A stretch of 64,000 nt of DNA from Rhizobiaceae bacterium (GCA_019635715.1 JAHBYY010000006.1:32404-96403), one strand, 5' to 3'. Shown: positions 37,220 through 46,154, counted from the stretch's first letter. The notes: generated by a model not told the origin, from the letters alone. Translations and numbers: made by a program.

Positions 37220-38383
37220 TCAGCCTTCGGGCAGATCCCAGACGGCCGGCATCTTCAGTCCCGGACGGTCGAAGCGGAAGGCCGAGATGTCGGCCGGCGT
37301 CGAGCCGTCGGCGACCAGCTCGCTCAGCGTGCGGCCGATCACGGAGGCGAACTTGAACGCATGGGTCGCGCCGACCGTGCAGACGCAGTTCGGGTGGCCG
37401 GGTATCCGGTCGAGCACGAAATCGGCATCCGGCGTATGCGTCAGCAGGCAGGTCTTGGTGTAGAGCACCGGACCCGCAGCGCGGGGAATGTGGTCCTCCA
37501 GGAAGCGCAGCACGTCGTGTTCGTTGCCGGCATGCGGTTCGAAGCCACGGCTGTCCGGGTCGGTCGGCTTGAAGCGATCCTTGGCGATCTTGACGCCCGG
37601 CGCCCCGTAGACCGGGAACCCGTAGTAATTGTCGTGAATCATCCAGATCCACACCGGAAAGCGCTCCGGCGTGAAGTGCGGCAGGTTCGGGCTGTCGACA
37701 TAGGTCACCTGCTCGTGCGTCACCAGCAGCGGGATCTCGACGCCGAAATGGGCGAGCAGCCGGTTCGTCCAGGGGCCGCCCGCCACGACGATCTTCTCGG
37801 CACCGATCGTCCGGCCGCCGGCGGTGATCTCGTAGCCGCCATTGACCTGGCGGATTTTCGTCACCGGCATGTTGTCGACCAACGTCGCGCCGTTGCGCCG
37901 CGCCAGCCGGCGATGCACTTCGTTCGCCTTGATGGCACCGACCAGCCCCCCGTCCGGCTGGTAGACGGCATGGATATCGTCGTCGAAGCGGAATTCGGGG
38001 AAGCGGCGCCGGATCTCCGACGCTTCGAGGATTTCGAACGGAACGCCGCAGGCCGCCATGCTGTCATTGTAGGCAGCCTCGTCCAGCGTCGTCTGTCGCG
38101 GCCAGAAATTGAGCTCGCCGGTCTTCACCACGACCTGCTCGCCGGACTCGGCCTCGACCTCGCTCCAGGCCTGGTAGGCCTGCTGTGCGAAGCGCACATA
38201 GGGTACCGTGTGATAGGTGAGCCGGATGATGCGGGAATGGTCCTGGGACTCGCCCCGCACATGCCCCATCTCGAACTGCTCGATGCCGAGCACCTCCGCG
38301 CCGAACCGCCTGGAAAGCCAGTAGCAGGCGGCGCTGCCGAGCCCGCCGAGACCGAGGACCACATAGCTGTAGCTGTCTTTCAT
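37220..38383 (-). CDS. Monomeric sarcosine oxidase/N-methyl amino acid oxidase
   Basis: A 387-residue flavoprotein of the MSOX/SolA family. The Rossmann start is VVLGLGGLGSAACYWLSRRFG. The Cys in YTKTCLLTHTPDADFVLD corresponds to the Cys that binds FAD covalently in MSOX. The C-terminal flavin loop reads ATHAFKFASVIG. It would oxidise sarcosine or another N-methyl amino acid, giving formaldehyde and peroxide. Start ATG 38383. It is divergent from hyuA, with the GTATGCGATAC palindrome between them. Shared regulation with the hydantoinase is likely: sarcosine oxidase follows N-methylhydantoin hydrolysis in creatinine breakdown. Confidence 0.9.
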   Translation of the reverse strand: MKDSYSYVVLGLGGLGSAACYWLSRRFGAEVLGIEQFEMGHVRGESQDHSRIIRLTYHTVPYVRFAQQAYQAWSEVEAESGEQVVVKTGELNFWPRQTTLDEAAYNDSMAACGVPFEILEASEIRRRFPEFRFDDDIHAVYQPDGGLVGAIKANEVHRRLARRNGATLVDNMPVTKIRQVNGGYEITAGGRTIGAEKIVVAGGPWTNRLLAHFGVEIPLLVTHEQVTYVDSPNLPHFTPERFPVWIWMIHDNYYGFPVYGAPGVKIAKDRFKPTDPDSRGFEPHAGNEHDVLRFLEDHIPRAAGPVLYTKTCLLTHTPDADFVLDRIPGHPNCVCTVGATHAFKFASVIGRTLSELVADGSTPADISAFRFDRPGLKMPAVWDLPEG

Positions 38384-38450
38384 CGTTCCCGATCCGGCCC
38401 GACTGGCCCCTTGCTCCGCACAAAGTTCCAAATACCACAACAATGATCCG

Positions 38451-38461
38451 GTATGCGATAC
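38451..38461. promoter_or_regulatory. GntR-like palindrome GTATGCGATAC in divergent promoter region
   Basis: GTAT-GCG-ATAC lies about midway in the 240-bp spacer between the sarcosine oxidase-like and hyuA genes. FadR/GntR-class regulators often bind TTGTATNNNATACAA-type sites. The flanking AA on one side fits this, the other side only partly. No GntR gene is in the window. Confidence 0.45.
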
Positions 38462-38623
38462 AAATTGCCTTCCATTCTCCGGCAGGAAGGATAATGTCGC
38501 CGTCGCAATTGCGCATGCCGGCGCAGCGGCGGGCGCGCCCCGCGGCAGGCGTCGGCGCGCGGCGGGGCGTCGGTCGGCAGGTGCCGACCATCCGCCGTCC
38601 GGCCTGAAGGAGCGTTTTCGGCC

Positions 38624-40672
38624 ATGAGCCAGAAGTCCATGCGGTACCGCCTCGGCGTCGACATCGGCGGCACCTTCACCGACGTGCTGCTGATGGAGGA
38701 GAACAGCGGCGGGCTGGTGGCGCTGAAGGTTCCGTCCAACCGGCAGAACCCGGAAGACGCCATCATCGACGGTCTCGCGCAGTTGGACAGCCGGCACGGC
38801 ATCGCGACCGCCGACATCGCCTATTTTTCGCACGGCACCACGCTCGGGGTGAACACGCTGCTCGAGCGCGACGGCGCCGAGGTCGGGCTGCTCACCACCA
38901 AGGGCTTCCGCGACATCCTGGAACTGCGCCGCCTGAGGCTGCCGAGGGCGAACGACCTCTTCCAGCCGCGCCCGCGGGCGCTGGCGCCGCGCCGCCGCGT
39001 CGCTGAGGTCGACGAACGCGTCGCGCAGGACGGCGAGATCGTCACGCCGGTCGAGCGCGGCGACGTCTTGGCCCAGGCCCGCCATCTCATCGCGCGCGGC
39101 GCGACCAACATCGCCATCTGCTTCCTCCATTCCTACCGCTATCCGGACCATGAGCGGCAGGCGAAGGCGTGGATCCTGGAGGAACATCCGGATCTCTACG
39201 TCATCTGCTCGTCGGAGCTGTGGCCGCAGCAGCGCGAATATGAGCGCTGCCTGGTCAGCGTCATCAACGGCTATATCGGCGCGCGCATGCGCACCTATTT
39301 CGACACGCTGGAAACCAAGACCGAGGCGGCGGGCATGACCTGCCGCATCTTCTCCACCAAGTCGAACGGCGGCGTGATGGGCCTGGAAGCGGCGGGCGAG
39401 CGGCCGGTCGAGACGCTGCTGTCCGGCCCGGCCTCCGGCGTCATCGGCGCCGCCTTCATCGGCCGCATGATCGGCGACGAGAAGCTGATCACGCTCGACA
39501 TGGGCGGCACCAGCGTCGACATCGCGGTGGTCAACGGCGAGATCCCCTATTCCAACGAGAACACGGTCGGCGACTTCCCCGTCCTGCTGCCGGCGGTCGA
39601 CGTCTCGGCGATCGGCGCCGGCGGCGGCTCGGTCGCCTGGCTCGATGCGGAGGGGGTGCTGAAGGTCGGCCCGCGCAGCGCCGGCGCCCGGCCCGGCCCC
39701 GCCTGCTACGGACGCGGCGGCACCGAACCCACCGTCACCGATGCCTATGCCATGCTCGGCATCATGGCGCCGAGCGGACTGCTCGGCGGCGAGATGAAGC
39801 TCGACATCGACAAGGCCCGCACGGCGCTGGCGACGATCGGCGACCGTCTCGGCATGACGCCGGAACAGACGGCCGACGCGATCCTGCAGGTGGCGACCGC
39901 CAACATCTATGCGGAGCTCATCCCGCAACTGGCGCGCCGCGGCGTCGACGCGCAGGAATTTTCGCTGCTCGCCTACGGAGCGGCGGGGCCGACCCATGTG
40001 TTCATGCTGGCGCGCGAATTGAACATGCGCCGCGTGCTCGTGCCGCCGACCCCGGGGCTGCTGTGCGCGCTCGGCTGCCTGGTCGCCGACCTGCGCGCCG
40101 ATTTCGTCCGCAGCCTGTGGCAGGACGCCCGCGACCTGTCCGACTCGACCCTGGTCGACACCTACGCGGCACTCGAAGCCGATGCGCGCGGCTGGCTGGA
40201 CAGGCAGCAGGTCGAGGTCACCAAGACCTATCTGATCCGCTCGGCGGACATCTGCTATGTCGGCCAGTCCTTCGAGCTCAACGTCGTCTTCCCGGACGAG
40301 CCGCTGTCGGTGGAGGCGCTGCGCCGCTGGTTCCACGACCAGTACGAGCTGGTCTACGGCTTCGCCGACCGCAGCAACCCGATCCGCATCCTCGAGGCGC
40401 GCGTCCAGATCGTCGGCGTCACACGCAAGCCGAATTTCGACGACCTGCGCCCCTTCGCCACCGTCAGCGACAGGCCGAGGTCGTCGCGGCCGATCTACGA
40501 GCAGGGCAAGGCAGTCGACGGCGCCGTCATCCAGCGCTCGTCGCTGAAGCCTGGCGACCGTTTCCGCGGGCCTGCCGTGGTCGAGCAGTACGATACGACG
40601 GTCTATGTTCCCGAAGGCTTCGAGGTCAGCGTGGACGCCTGGTTCAATCTCGTCGGGGAGCGCCTGAAATGA
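38624..40672 (+). CDS. hyuA: Hydantoinase/oxoprolinase subunit A (HyuA, ATP-dependent)
   Basis: The 682-residue A subunit of the ATP-dependent N-methylhydantoinase/oxoprolinase/acetone carboxylase family. It has LGVDIGGTFTDVLLM (actin-like ATP site), AYFSHGTTLGVNTLLERDG, RPVETLLSGPASGVIGAAFIG, and the metal/phosphate region ITLDMGGTSVDIAVV. The C-terminal domain ends in VPEGFEVSVDAWFNL. GGAG lies ten bases before the ATG. The A subunit activates the substrate with ATP, and B completes hydrolysis. It overlaps hyuB by 4 bp. Substrate is not identifiable; 5-oxoproline, N-methylhydantoin or a thiohydantoin are possible. Confidence 0.93.
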   Translation: MSQKSMRYRLGVDIGGTFTDVLLMEENSGGLVALKVPSNRQNPEDAIIDGLAQLDSRHGIATADIAYFSHGTTLGVNTLLERDGAEVGLLTTKGFRDILELRRLRLPRANDLFQPRPRALAPRRRVAEVDERVAQDGEIVTPVERGDVLAQARHLIARGATNIAICFLHSYRYPDHERQAKAWILEEHPDLYVICSSELWPQQREYERCLVSVINGYIGARMRTYFDTLETKTEAAGMTCRIFSTKSNGGVMGLEAAGERPVETLLSGPASGVIGAAFIGRMIGDEKLITLDMGGTSVDIAVVNGEIPYSNENTVGDFPVLLPAVDVSAIGAGGGSVAWLDAEGVLKVGPRSAGARPGPACYGRGGTEPTVTDAYAMLGIMAPSGLLGGEMKLDIDKARTALATIGDRLGMTPEQTADAILQVATANIYAELIPQLARRGVDAQEFSLLAYGAAGPTHVFMLARELNMRRVLVPPTPGLLCALGCLVADLRADFVRSLWQDARDLSDSTLVDTYAALEADARGWLDRQQVEVTKTYLIRSADICYVGQSFELNVVFPDEPLSVEALRRWFHDQYELVYGFADRSNPIRILEARVQIVGVTRKPNFDDLRPFATVSDRPRSSRPIYEQGKAVDGAVIQRSSLKPGDRFRGPAVVEQYDTTVYVPEGFEVSVDAWFNLVGERLK

Positions 40673-42675
40673 TCGACGACAAGATCGGCCTCGAAATCCT
40701 CGGCAACCGCTTCCAGGCGATCGTCGACGAGATGGCCCAGGCGCTGTTCCGCACGGCCCACACGGTGTTCATCAAGGAGACGCAGGACTACGGCGCGGTG
40801 CTGGTGAGCCCCGGCGGCGAGGTGTTCGCGGCGTCCCGCCGCTACGGCGTGCTGATGATGGTCGGCATGCCGATGGACGACGCCGTCAAGGCGATCGGCG
40901 ACGACATTCGCGAAGGCGACATCTTCATCACCAACGACCCCGAGGCGACCGGGGGCATGTGCACGCATCTGAACGACGTGTTCCTGTGGAAGCCGATTTT
41001 CCACGAGGGCAGGCTGATCTGCTACGCATGGACCTTCGTCCACATGTCGGACGTCGGCGGCCGCGTCTCCGGATCGATCGCGCCGTCGAGCTACGAGATC
41101 TACCAGGAGGGCATCCGCGTTCCGCCGCAGAAGCTGTTCCGGGAGGGTGTCCTCGACGAGACCTTCCTCAAGATGTTCCTGATCAACACCCGCACCGGCG
41201 ACCAGAACTGGGGCGACATGAAGGCCTGCATCGCCGGCCTGACGACGGCCGAGCGGCGCATGAAGGAACTGCTCAACCGCTTCGGTCCCGAGCGGATCAG
41301 CCAGGGCATCGGCGACGTGCTGGACTATGCCGAGACGCAGGCGCGGCGCGTCATCTCGACGGTGCCGGACGGCGTCTACAAGTTCAGCGACTTCATCGAG
41401 GCCGACATGGTCGGCCAGGGCCTGCTGCGGGTGAACCTGACGCTGACGATCGCCGGCGGCGAGATGCACATGGACTTCACCGGCACCGCGCCGCAGGTGC
41501 GCGCCGCGCTGAACCTGCCGAGCTTCTCGAAAACCGGCCACTGGATGCTGATCACCGGCGTCGTCAACTGGCTGTGCACCCGCGAGCCGACCATCGCCTA
41601 CAATGCCGGCCTGGTGCGCCCGATGAAGATCCGCATCCCCAAGGGCACGATCATCAACCCGGAGGCCGGCGCGGCCTATGGCGGACGCTATTCGACCTCG
41701 CACAAGGTCTGCGACGTGATCATCGGCGCGCTGTCGCAGGCGGTGCCCGACCAGCTTCCGGCCACCGATTCCGGCCAGGGCTCGATCCTGCTGGTGTCCG
41801 TCCCGGACACGGCCAGCGGCGAGACGCGCGTCAGCGTCATCCAGCCGCTGGTCGGCGGTTCGGGCGGCCGGCCGGTCGACGACGGCGTCGACGGCACGAT
41901 GGTGATCCTCAACTTCTTGAAGAATGTGCCGACCGAGCTGCTCGAACACGAGATGCCGAACCTGTTGATCCGCCGCTACGCGCTGCGCGAGGATTCGGGC
42001 GGCGCCGGCCGCTATCGCGGCGGCACCGGCTCGATCGTCGAGTTCGAGACCAACGTGCCCTACACCACCATCACCGCACGCAACATGGAGCGCTATATTT
42101 TCCCGCCGGCCGGCCGCAAGGGCGGCACGCCCGGCACGACCGGCTATACGACGCTCAATCCCGACAGCGACGATCCGGTCGACATCGGCAAGATCGATAT
42201 CCTGGAGATGAATGCCGGCGACGTGCTGCGTCTCGGCACGCAGGGCGGCGGCGGCTATGGCGACCCTCTGGAGCGCCCGGCGGCGGCCGTCTGGGAGGAC
42301 GTCCTCGACGAATACGTTTCGCTCGAAACCGCGCACGCCAGATATGGCGTCGTCGGCACGCTGGAGGGTGGGCTGGACAAGGCCGCGACAGAGAGCCTTC
42401 GCAGGGAGATGCGCGCGTCGCGTGGCCCCCTGAAGGAATTCGACTTCGGCCCGGTGCGCGACGCCTATCACGCCAAATGGCCGGCTTCCCTGCACGACGC
42501 CGTCAGTGCGGTCACGCAGGACATGCCGCGCGTGCAGCGCCAGACCTCCTATCGGGCACTCTACGCCGAGATCGACCGGCGCCTCGATGACGGGCAGGCG
42601 GTGGATGCCGCGGATGTGCCCGCGATCCTGGCAGCGATCCGCAAGCCGGGCCGGCGCGGCGCGAAGCCGGCCTGA
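40669..42675 (+). CDS. hyuB: Hydantoinase/oxoprolinase subunit B (HyuB)
   Basis: The 668-residue B subunit. Typical are LGNRFQAIVDEMAQALFRTAHTVFIKETQDYGAVLVSPGGEV at the start, ITNDPEATGGMCTHLNDV, HVHMSDVGGRVSG-like WTFVHMSDVGGRVSGS, and the Gly-rich GGSGGRPVDDGVDGTMV and REDSGGAGRYRGGTGSI. It acts with HyuA. The ATG overlaps the hyuA stop (ATGA), so expression is coupled. The about 100 extra C-terminal residues beyond the normal GDP-rich QGGGGYGDPLERP end include a helix-rich tail (YRALYAEIDRRLDDGQ). The sseA-type gene follows after 35 bp. Confidence 0.93.
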   Translation: MIDDKIGLEILGNRFQAIVDEMAQALFRTAHTVFIKETQDYGAVLVSPGGEVFAASRRYGVLMMVGMPMDDAVKAIGDDIREGDIFITNDPEATGGMCTHLNDVFLWKPIFHEGRLICYAWTFVHMSDVGGRVSGSIAPSSYEIYQEGIRVPPQKLFREGVLDETFLKMFLINTRTGDQNWGDMKACIAGLTTAERRMKELLNRFGPERISQGIGDVLDYAETQARRVISTVPDGVYKFSDFIEADMVGQGLLRVNLTLTIAGGEMHMDFTGTAPQVRAALNLPSFSKTGHWMLITGVVNWLCTREPTIAYNAGLVRPMKIRIPKGTIINPEAGAAYGGRYSTSHKVCDVIIGALSQAVPDQLPATDSGQGSILLVSVPDTASGETRVSVIQPLVGGSGGRPVDDGVDGTMVILNFLKNVPTELLEHEMPNLLIRRYALREDSGGAGRYRGGTGSIVEFETNVPYTTITARNMERYIFPPAGRKGGTPGTTGYTTLNPDSDDPVDIGKIDILEMNAGDVLRLGTQGGGGYGDPLERPAAAVWEDVLDEYVSLETAHARYGVVGTLEGGLDKAATESLRREMRASRGPLKEFDFGPVRDAYHAKWPASLHDAVSAVTQDMPRVQRQTSYRALYAEIDRRLDDGQAVDAADVPAILAAIRKPGRRGAKPA

Positions 42676-42710
42676 CGCGCCCATTGGGACATGAGAACGG
42701 GAGAACGGCG

Positions 42711-43556
42711 ATGAGCGAATGGCTGGTGACGACCGAATGGCTGGCGGAGCATCTCGACGAACCGAAACTCGTCGTGCTCGACTGCTCCTGGTATCTGCCG
42801 GAGGCCGGAAAGCTCGCCGTCGACGACTTCCGCCAGCGCCATATTCCCGGCGCACGCTTCATCGATCTCGGCGTCGTGTCCGATCCCGGCTCGCCCTATG
42901 TCAACATGCTGCCGTCGGCCGGGCTGTGGTCGGCCGAGATCGGAAAGCTCGGCATCGACAACGATACGCTCGTCATCGTCTATGACGCCGGCTACGTCTC
43001 GGCGCGGCTGTGGTGGATGTTCCGCGTCTTCGGCCATGACAAGGTGCGCATCCTCGATGGCGGCTTGCGCAAATGGCTCGCCGAGAAGCGTCCGACCGAG
43101 AGCGGCGATGCTGCGACCCCGCGGGCCGCGAAGTTCGATGCGAGCCTCGCCCCCGGTAAGGTGGCGACCACCGACGAGGTTCGAGCCGCGCTGGGCACGG
43201 CGACGGCCGTGGTCGACGCCCGCACCGCCGCCCGCTTCGACGGAACGGAAGGCTCCGGCTATCCCGGCGTCGCCAGCGGCCACATGCCCCACGCCATCAA
43301 CACGCCCTGGGCCAAATTCTTCGACCCGGCCCGTGACTACGCCTTCGTCGACGCCGATACGGCCGCGCAGGTCTTCGCCGAGTCGGGCGCCGACATCGGC
43401 GGTCCGGTGATCACCACCTGCGGCTCCGGCGTCACCGCCGCGATCCTCGGTTTCATGATCGAACGAGCCGGCAACCCGGATTGGAAACTGTACGACGGCT
43501 CATGGCACGAATGGGGCCAGCGCGCCGACACGCCGAAACGCGTCAAGGCAACATGA
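42711..43556 (+). CDS. sseA: 3-Mercaptopyruvate sulfurtransferase
   Basis: A 281-residue tandem-rhodanese protein. The active-site loop CGSGVTA, with catalytic Cys and the SseA pattern C-G-S-G-V-T, distinguishes it from thiosulfate sulfurtransferase (CRxGxT). The first rhodanese domain carries YDAGYVSARLWWMFRVFG with no Cys, as in the family. The start is the ATG at 42711 (GGGAG eight bases upstream). It moves sulfur from 3-mercaptopyruvate to thiols or cyanide. Position between hyuB and a DadA-like oxidase, with a 4-bp overlap to the latter, suggests a role in a sulfur-containing substrate pathway. Confidence 0.92.
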   Translation: MSEWLVTTEWLAEHLDEPKLVVLDCSWYLPEAGKLAVDDFRQRHIPGARFIDLGVVSDPGSPYVNMLPSAGLWSAEIGKLGIDNDTLVIVYDAGYVSARLWWMFRVFGHDKVRILDGGLRKWLAEKRPTESGDAATPRAAKFDASLAPGKVATTDEVRAALGTATAVVDARTAARFDGTEGSGYPGVASGHMPHAINTPWAKFFDPARDYAFVDADTAAQVFAESGADIGGPVITTCGSGVTAAILGFMIERAGNPDWKLYDGSWHEWGQRADTPKRVKAT

Positions 43557-44914
43557 CGGCAGCAGGCGGAGCGGCGACCGGCTCGGCAGCGCTGCAACTG
43601 CGCGCGGTCCGCTCCGACCCGGCCCTGCCGAAATCCGTCGACGTGATCGTCATCGGTGCCGGCATCGTCGGAGCCGTGGCGGCCTGGCATCTGGCGAAGC
43701 GCGGGCTTGCCGTGGCGCTTTGCGAGAAGGGGGTGATTGCCGGCGAGCAATCCGGCCGGAACTGGGGCTGGTGCAGGAATACCCTGCGCCATCCGGCCGA
43801 AATCCCTCTCATGCGCCAGAGCATGCGCGACTGGCGCGACGGCGCCGTGTTCGGCAGGCTCGATACGGGGTTCCGCACCTCCGGCATCCTCTATTTCACC
43901 GGACGCAACGCCGGGGACGAGGCGGCCTACGAAGCCTGGCTGCGTAGCGTCGACGGCTTCGGGCTCGACAGCCGCATGGTCACGGCCTCGGAAGCCGCGC
44001 GGCTCGTTCCGGGCGGCGCCGCACCGACACAAGGCGGCCTGTTCACCGCCTCCGACGGCGGCGCCGAGCCCGAGAAGGCCACTGCGGCGATCGCCGAGGC
44101 CGCGAGAAGCCTCGGTGCGACGATCCATGGCGGCTGCGCGGTGCGCGCCGTCGAGATGCAGGCGGGCAAGGTGTCTGGCGTCGTCACCGAGCATGGGCGC
44201 ATCGGCTGCGGCACCGTGCTACTGGCCGCCGGTGTCTGGTCGCGACTGTTCGCCGGCAATCTCGGCCTCGATCTGCCGCAGCTCAAGGTGATGGGCTCGG
44301 TGATGAGAACCCATCCGCTACCGGCCGGACCCGACGTGTCGGTAGCAGGCCGCCGCTTCGGCTGGCGCAGGCGCCAGGACGGCGGCTACATCGTCTCCCA
44401 GGCCGACGCGACGATCTTCGACATCGTCCCCGACAGCTTTCGCCTGCTGCGCGACTTCCGGCCCGCCTTCTCGACCGGCCTGAAGACGCTGCGGTTGCGC
44501 ATCGGTCGGCAGTTCATCGAGGAAGCGCGGCTGGCGCGCCGCTGGCGCGCCGACGAGGTGACGCCGTTTGAAACGGTTCGCATCGCCGAGCCCGAGCCGG
44601 CCGGCCGGGTTCTGGAGCAGGCTGCAAGCAAGGTGTCCGAGGCCTATCCGGTGTTCGCCGGCATGAAGATCGCCGGACGCTGGGGTGGCCTCATCGACGT
44701 CATGCCGGATGCGCTGCCGGTGATCGGTCCGGTCCGCGCCGTGCCGGGCCTGTTCCTGGCCACCGGCTTTTCCGGCCACGGCTTCGGCATCGGGCCTGGA
44801 GCCGGCCGGCTGGCCGCCGAGATGATCGCCGGCGACAGGCCGTGCGTCGACGCGGGCGGGTTCCGCCTCGACCGCTTTGCCCGGTCGGCCGCGGGGGGAA
44901 GGACGGCAGCATGA
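43553..44914 (+). CDS. DadA-like FAD-dependent amino acid oxidoreductase
   Basis: A 453-residue protein of the DAO superfamily. The FAD motif VIVIGAGIVGAVAAWHLAKRG is at residues about 30-50 and the C-terminal flavin loop GFSGHGFGIGPGAGRLAAE closes the domain. The segment LCEKGVIAGEQSGRNWGWCRN is of the D-amino acid dehydrogenase group (DadA/GlpD-like), which often deaminates D-amino acids or oxidises N-methyl amines. The start at 43553 overlaps the sseA stop (ATGA), and its own stop overlaps the next gene. Its substrate may be produced by the hydantoinase. The unusual Leu/Pro-rich 25 N-terminal residues are not a signal peptide. Confidence 0.88.
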   Translation: MTAAGGAATGSAALQLRAVRSDPALPKSVDVIVIGAGIVGAVAAWHLAKRGLAVALCEKGVIAGEQSGRNWGWCRNTLRHPAEIPLMRQSMRDWRDGAVFGRLDTGFRTSGILYFTGRNAGDEAAYEAWLRSVDGFGLDSRMVTASEAARLVPGGAAPTQGGLFTASDGGAEPEKATAAIAEAARSLGATIHGGCAVRAVEMQAGKVSGVVTEHGRIGCGTVLLAAGVWSRLFAGNLGLDLPQLKVMGSVMRTHPLPAGPDVSVAGRRFGWRRRQDGGYIVSQADATIFDIVPDSFRLLRDFRPAFSTGLKTLRLRIGRQFIEEARLARRWRADEVTPFETVRIAEPEPAGRVLEQAASKVSEAYPVFAGMKIAGRWGGLIDVMPDALPVIGPVRAVPGLFLATGFSGHGFGIGPGAGRLAAEMIAGDRPCVDAGGFRLDRFARSAAGGRTAA

Positions 44915-45678
44915 TCCTCGGATTCGACCACGCCATCTATCTCGTCACCGAGTCGGACGGGCTCGACGCAGCCGCGCAGCGGTTCGCAGCGTTGGGCTTC
45001 ACCATCACCGAGCGCGACGACGCGGACCGGCAAACCGCGGCCACCGCCCAGAACCTGATCTGCTTCGCCGACGGCTCCTACATCGAGATCCTTGCCATCC
45101 GTGACGCGGCGGCACGCCGGCGCCATCGATTTGCGTCTCTGCTGGACAGGGGCGACGGCTGGGCCGATACGTCGGTCCACACCGACGACCTGGCGTCGAT
45201 TGCGGCGCGTCTCCAGCACGCTTCCCTGCCCCTCCGGGGACCGCTCGACCACGAAAGACGGCTCGCCTCGGGCGAGCCCTGGGGCGTCAGGCTCATCCTG
45301 CCCGGCATCGGCGCGGGCCACCCCGCCCTGCCCTTCGTCATCGAAGATATCGCCGGCCGCGATCTCCGCATTCCGACGGCGGGTCGCCGTCACGCCAATG
45401 GCGTCACCGGGACGGCCGGTGTTTCAACGTCGGTGCGAGACCTGGAAGTCCTGCGGCCGGGTTTCGAAGCGCTGTTCGGGCCGGCCATGCCCGCCGCCCC
45501 GCCGTTGCACGACTGTCTTCGCAGCTTACGCTACGCGGTGGGCCCGCACTGGCTTGACGTGATCGAGCGGCCGAACGCGGAGGAAGGTATGATCTCGCTG
45601 GCTCTGACACGGTCCGGCGCCACCGGCACCGAATGGATCGCGACCGGCGCCACCGCGATCGCTCTCGTCGGCGGCTAG
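44911..45678 (+). CDS. VOC-family glyoxalase-like domain protein
   Basis: A 255-residue protein with one N-terminal glyoxalase_3-like module (GFDHAIYLVTESD, then a long half) and a degenerate second module (VTGTAGVSTSVRDLEVL). The ATG overlaps the previous stop (ATGA). The VOC fold includes isomerases, dioxygenases and binding proteins, so no reaction can be assigned. It ends hyuA-hyuB-sseA-oxidase and is coupled to the oxidase. The stop TAG (45676-45678) is at the left end of the inverted-repeat element that follows: TA from the target and G from the element. Confidence 0.82.
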   Translation: MILGFDHAIYLVTESDGLDAAAQRFAALGFTITERDDADRQTAATAQNLICFADGSYIEILAIRDAAARRRHRFASLLDRGDGWADTSVHTDDLASIAARLQHASLPLRGPLDHERRLASGEPWGVRLILPGIGAGHPALPFVIEDIAGRDLRIPTAGRRHANGVTGTAGVSTSVRDLEVLRPGFEALFGPAMPAAPPLHDCLRSLRYAVGPHWLDVIERPNAEEGMISLALTRSGATGTEWIATGATAIALVGG

Positions 45679-45840
45679 AGCCTTTCATGGCTACACGGAA
45701 TCATTCTGTTTCCCGTTTGGCGAGCCGATCCACAAGGAAGGTCGCGAAGGTCGATGTGGTTCATCGGCCGAACGACCTGACGCAGTGGGCGGTCGCCAAA
45801 CGGGAAACAGAATGATTCCGTGTAGCCATGAAAGGCTCTG
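45676..45840. mobile_element. Miniature inverted-repeat element (MITE-like), copy B
   Basis: Perfect 47-bp inverted arms lie at 45677-45723 and 45793-45839, with 69 bp between. The core runs GAGCCTTTCATGG to its complement. A TA stands at the left end (45676-45677); on the right TG (45839-45840) may be the matching TA with one substitution. The left end makes the TAG stop of the VOC gene. Size and layout match the element at 8246-8411, though the arm sequence is different. No transposase is encoded. Confidence 0.75.
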
Positions 45841-45920
45841 GGCGCTTCGCGTCCACACCTACCTGTGCGCCACACTTCAGGACATGCCGCCGGTCGTGCG
45901 ATGCCAGCCTTCGGCCATCA

Positions 45921-46097
45921 CGCTGCCCCTCATCGCCCTGCCGGGCACTTCTCCCCGCGAAAAGGCGGGGAGAAGATCGCCTGCCGCAGCAGTTTCGCCA
46001 ATCTCCGACGTGGACGATTGGCCAGGACGGACATGACGACGGTCTTCTCCCCGTTTTTGACGGGGAGAAGTGCCCGGCAGGGCGATGAGGGGCAGCG
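45921..46097. repeat. Nested palindromic intergenic repeat (RIME-like)
   Basis: Outer 37-bp arms at 45921-45957 and 46061-46097 are perfect inverted copies (CGCTGCCCCTCATCGCC... outward). Inside each end is a smaller hairpin, CTTCTCCCCG with CGGGGAGAAG, around 45948-45975 and 46043-46070. This double-hairpin form with CTCCCC/GGGGAG is the common rhizobial intergenic mosaic repeat. It lies 80 bp from the MITE-like element, so the whole 476-bp spacer between the VOC and PLP-enzyme genes is made of repeats. Confidence 0.8.
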
Positions 46098-46154
46098 CCA
46101 ACTCCAGAAAACAGCTACTCACGGATCGCTCGAGACGCGGGCCGCTTCAAGCGC

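Noticed and set aside
40603-42855. 750-codon minus-strand open frame
   Set aside because: It is a mirror of hyuB, whose motifs and coupled start are clear. Composition is of an antisense frame rich in Arg, Ala, Val and His.
45677-45839. The 47-bp inverted repeat as a simple terminator
   Set aside because: Arms are far longer than a terminator stem, the loop is 69 bp and there is no U-tract; an element of the same geometry exists at 8246-8411.
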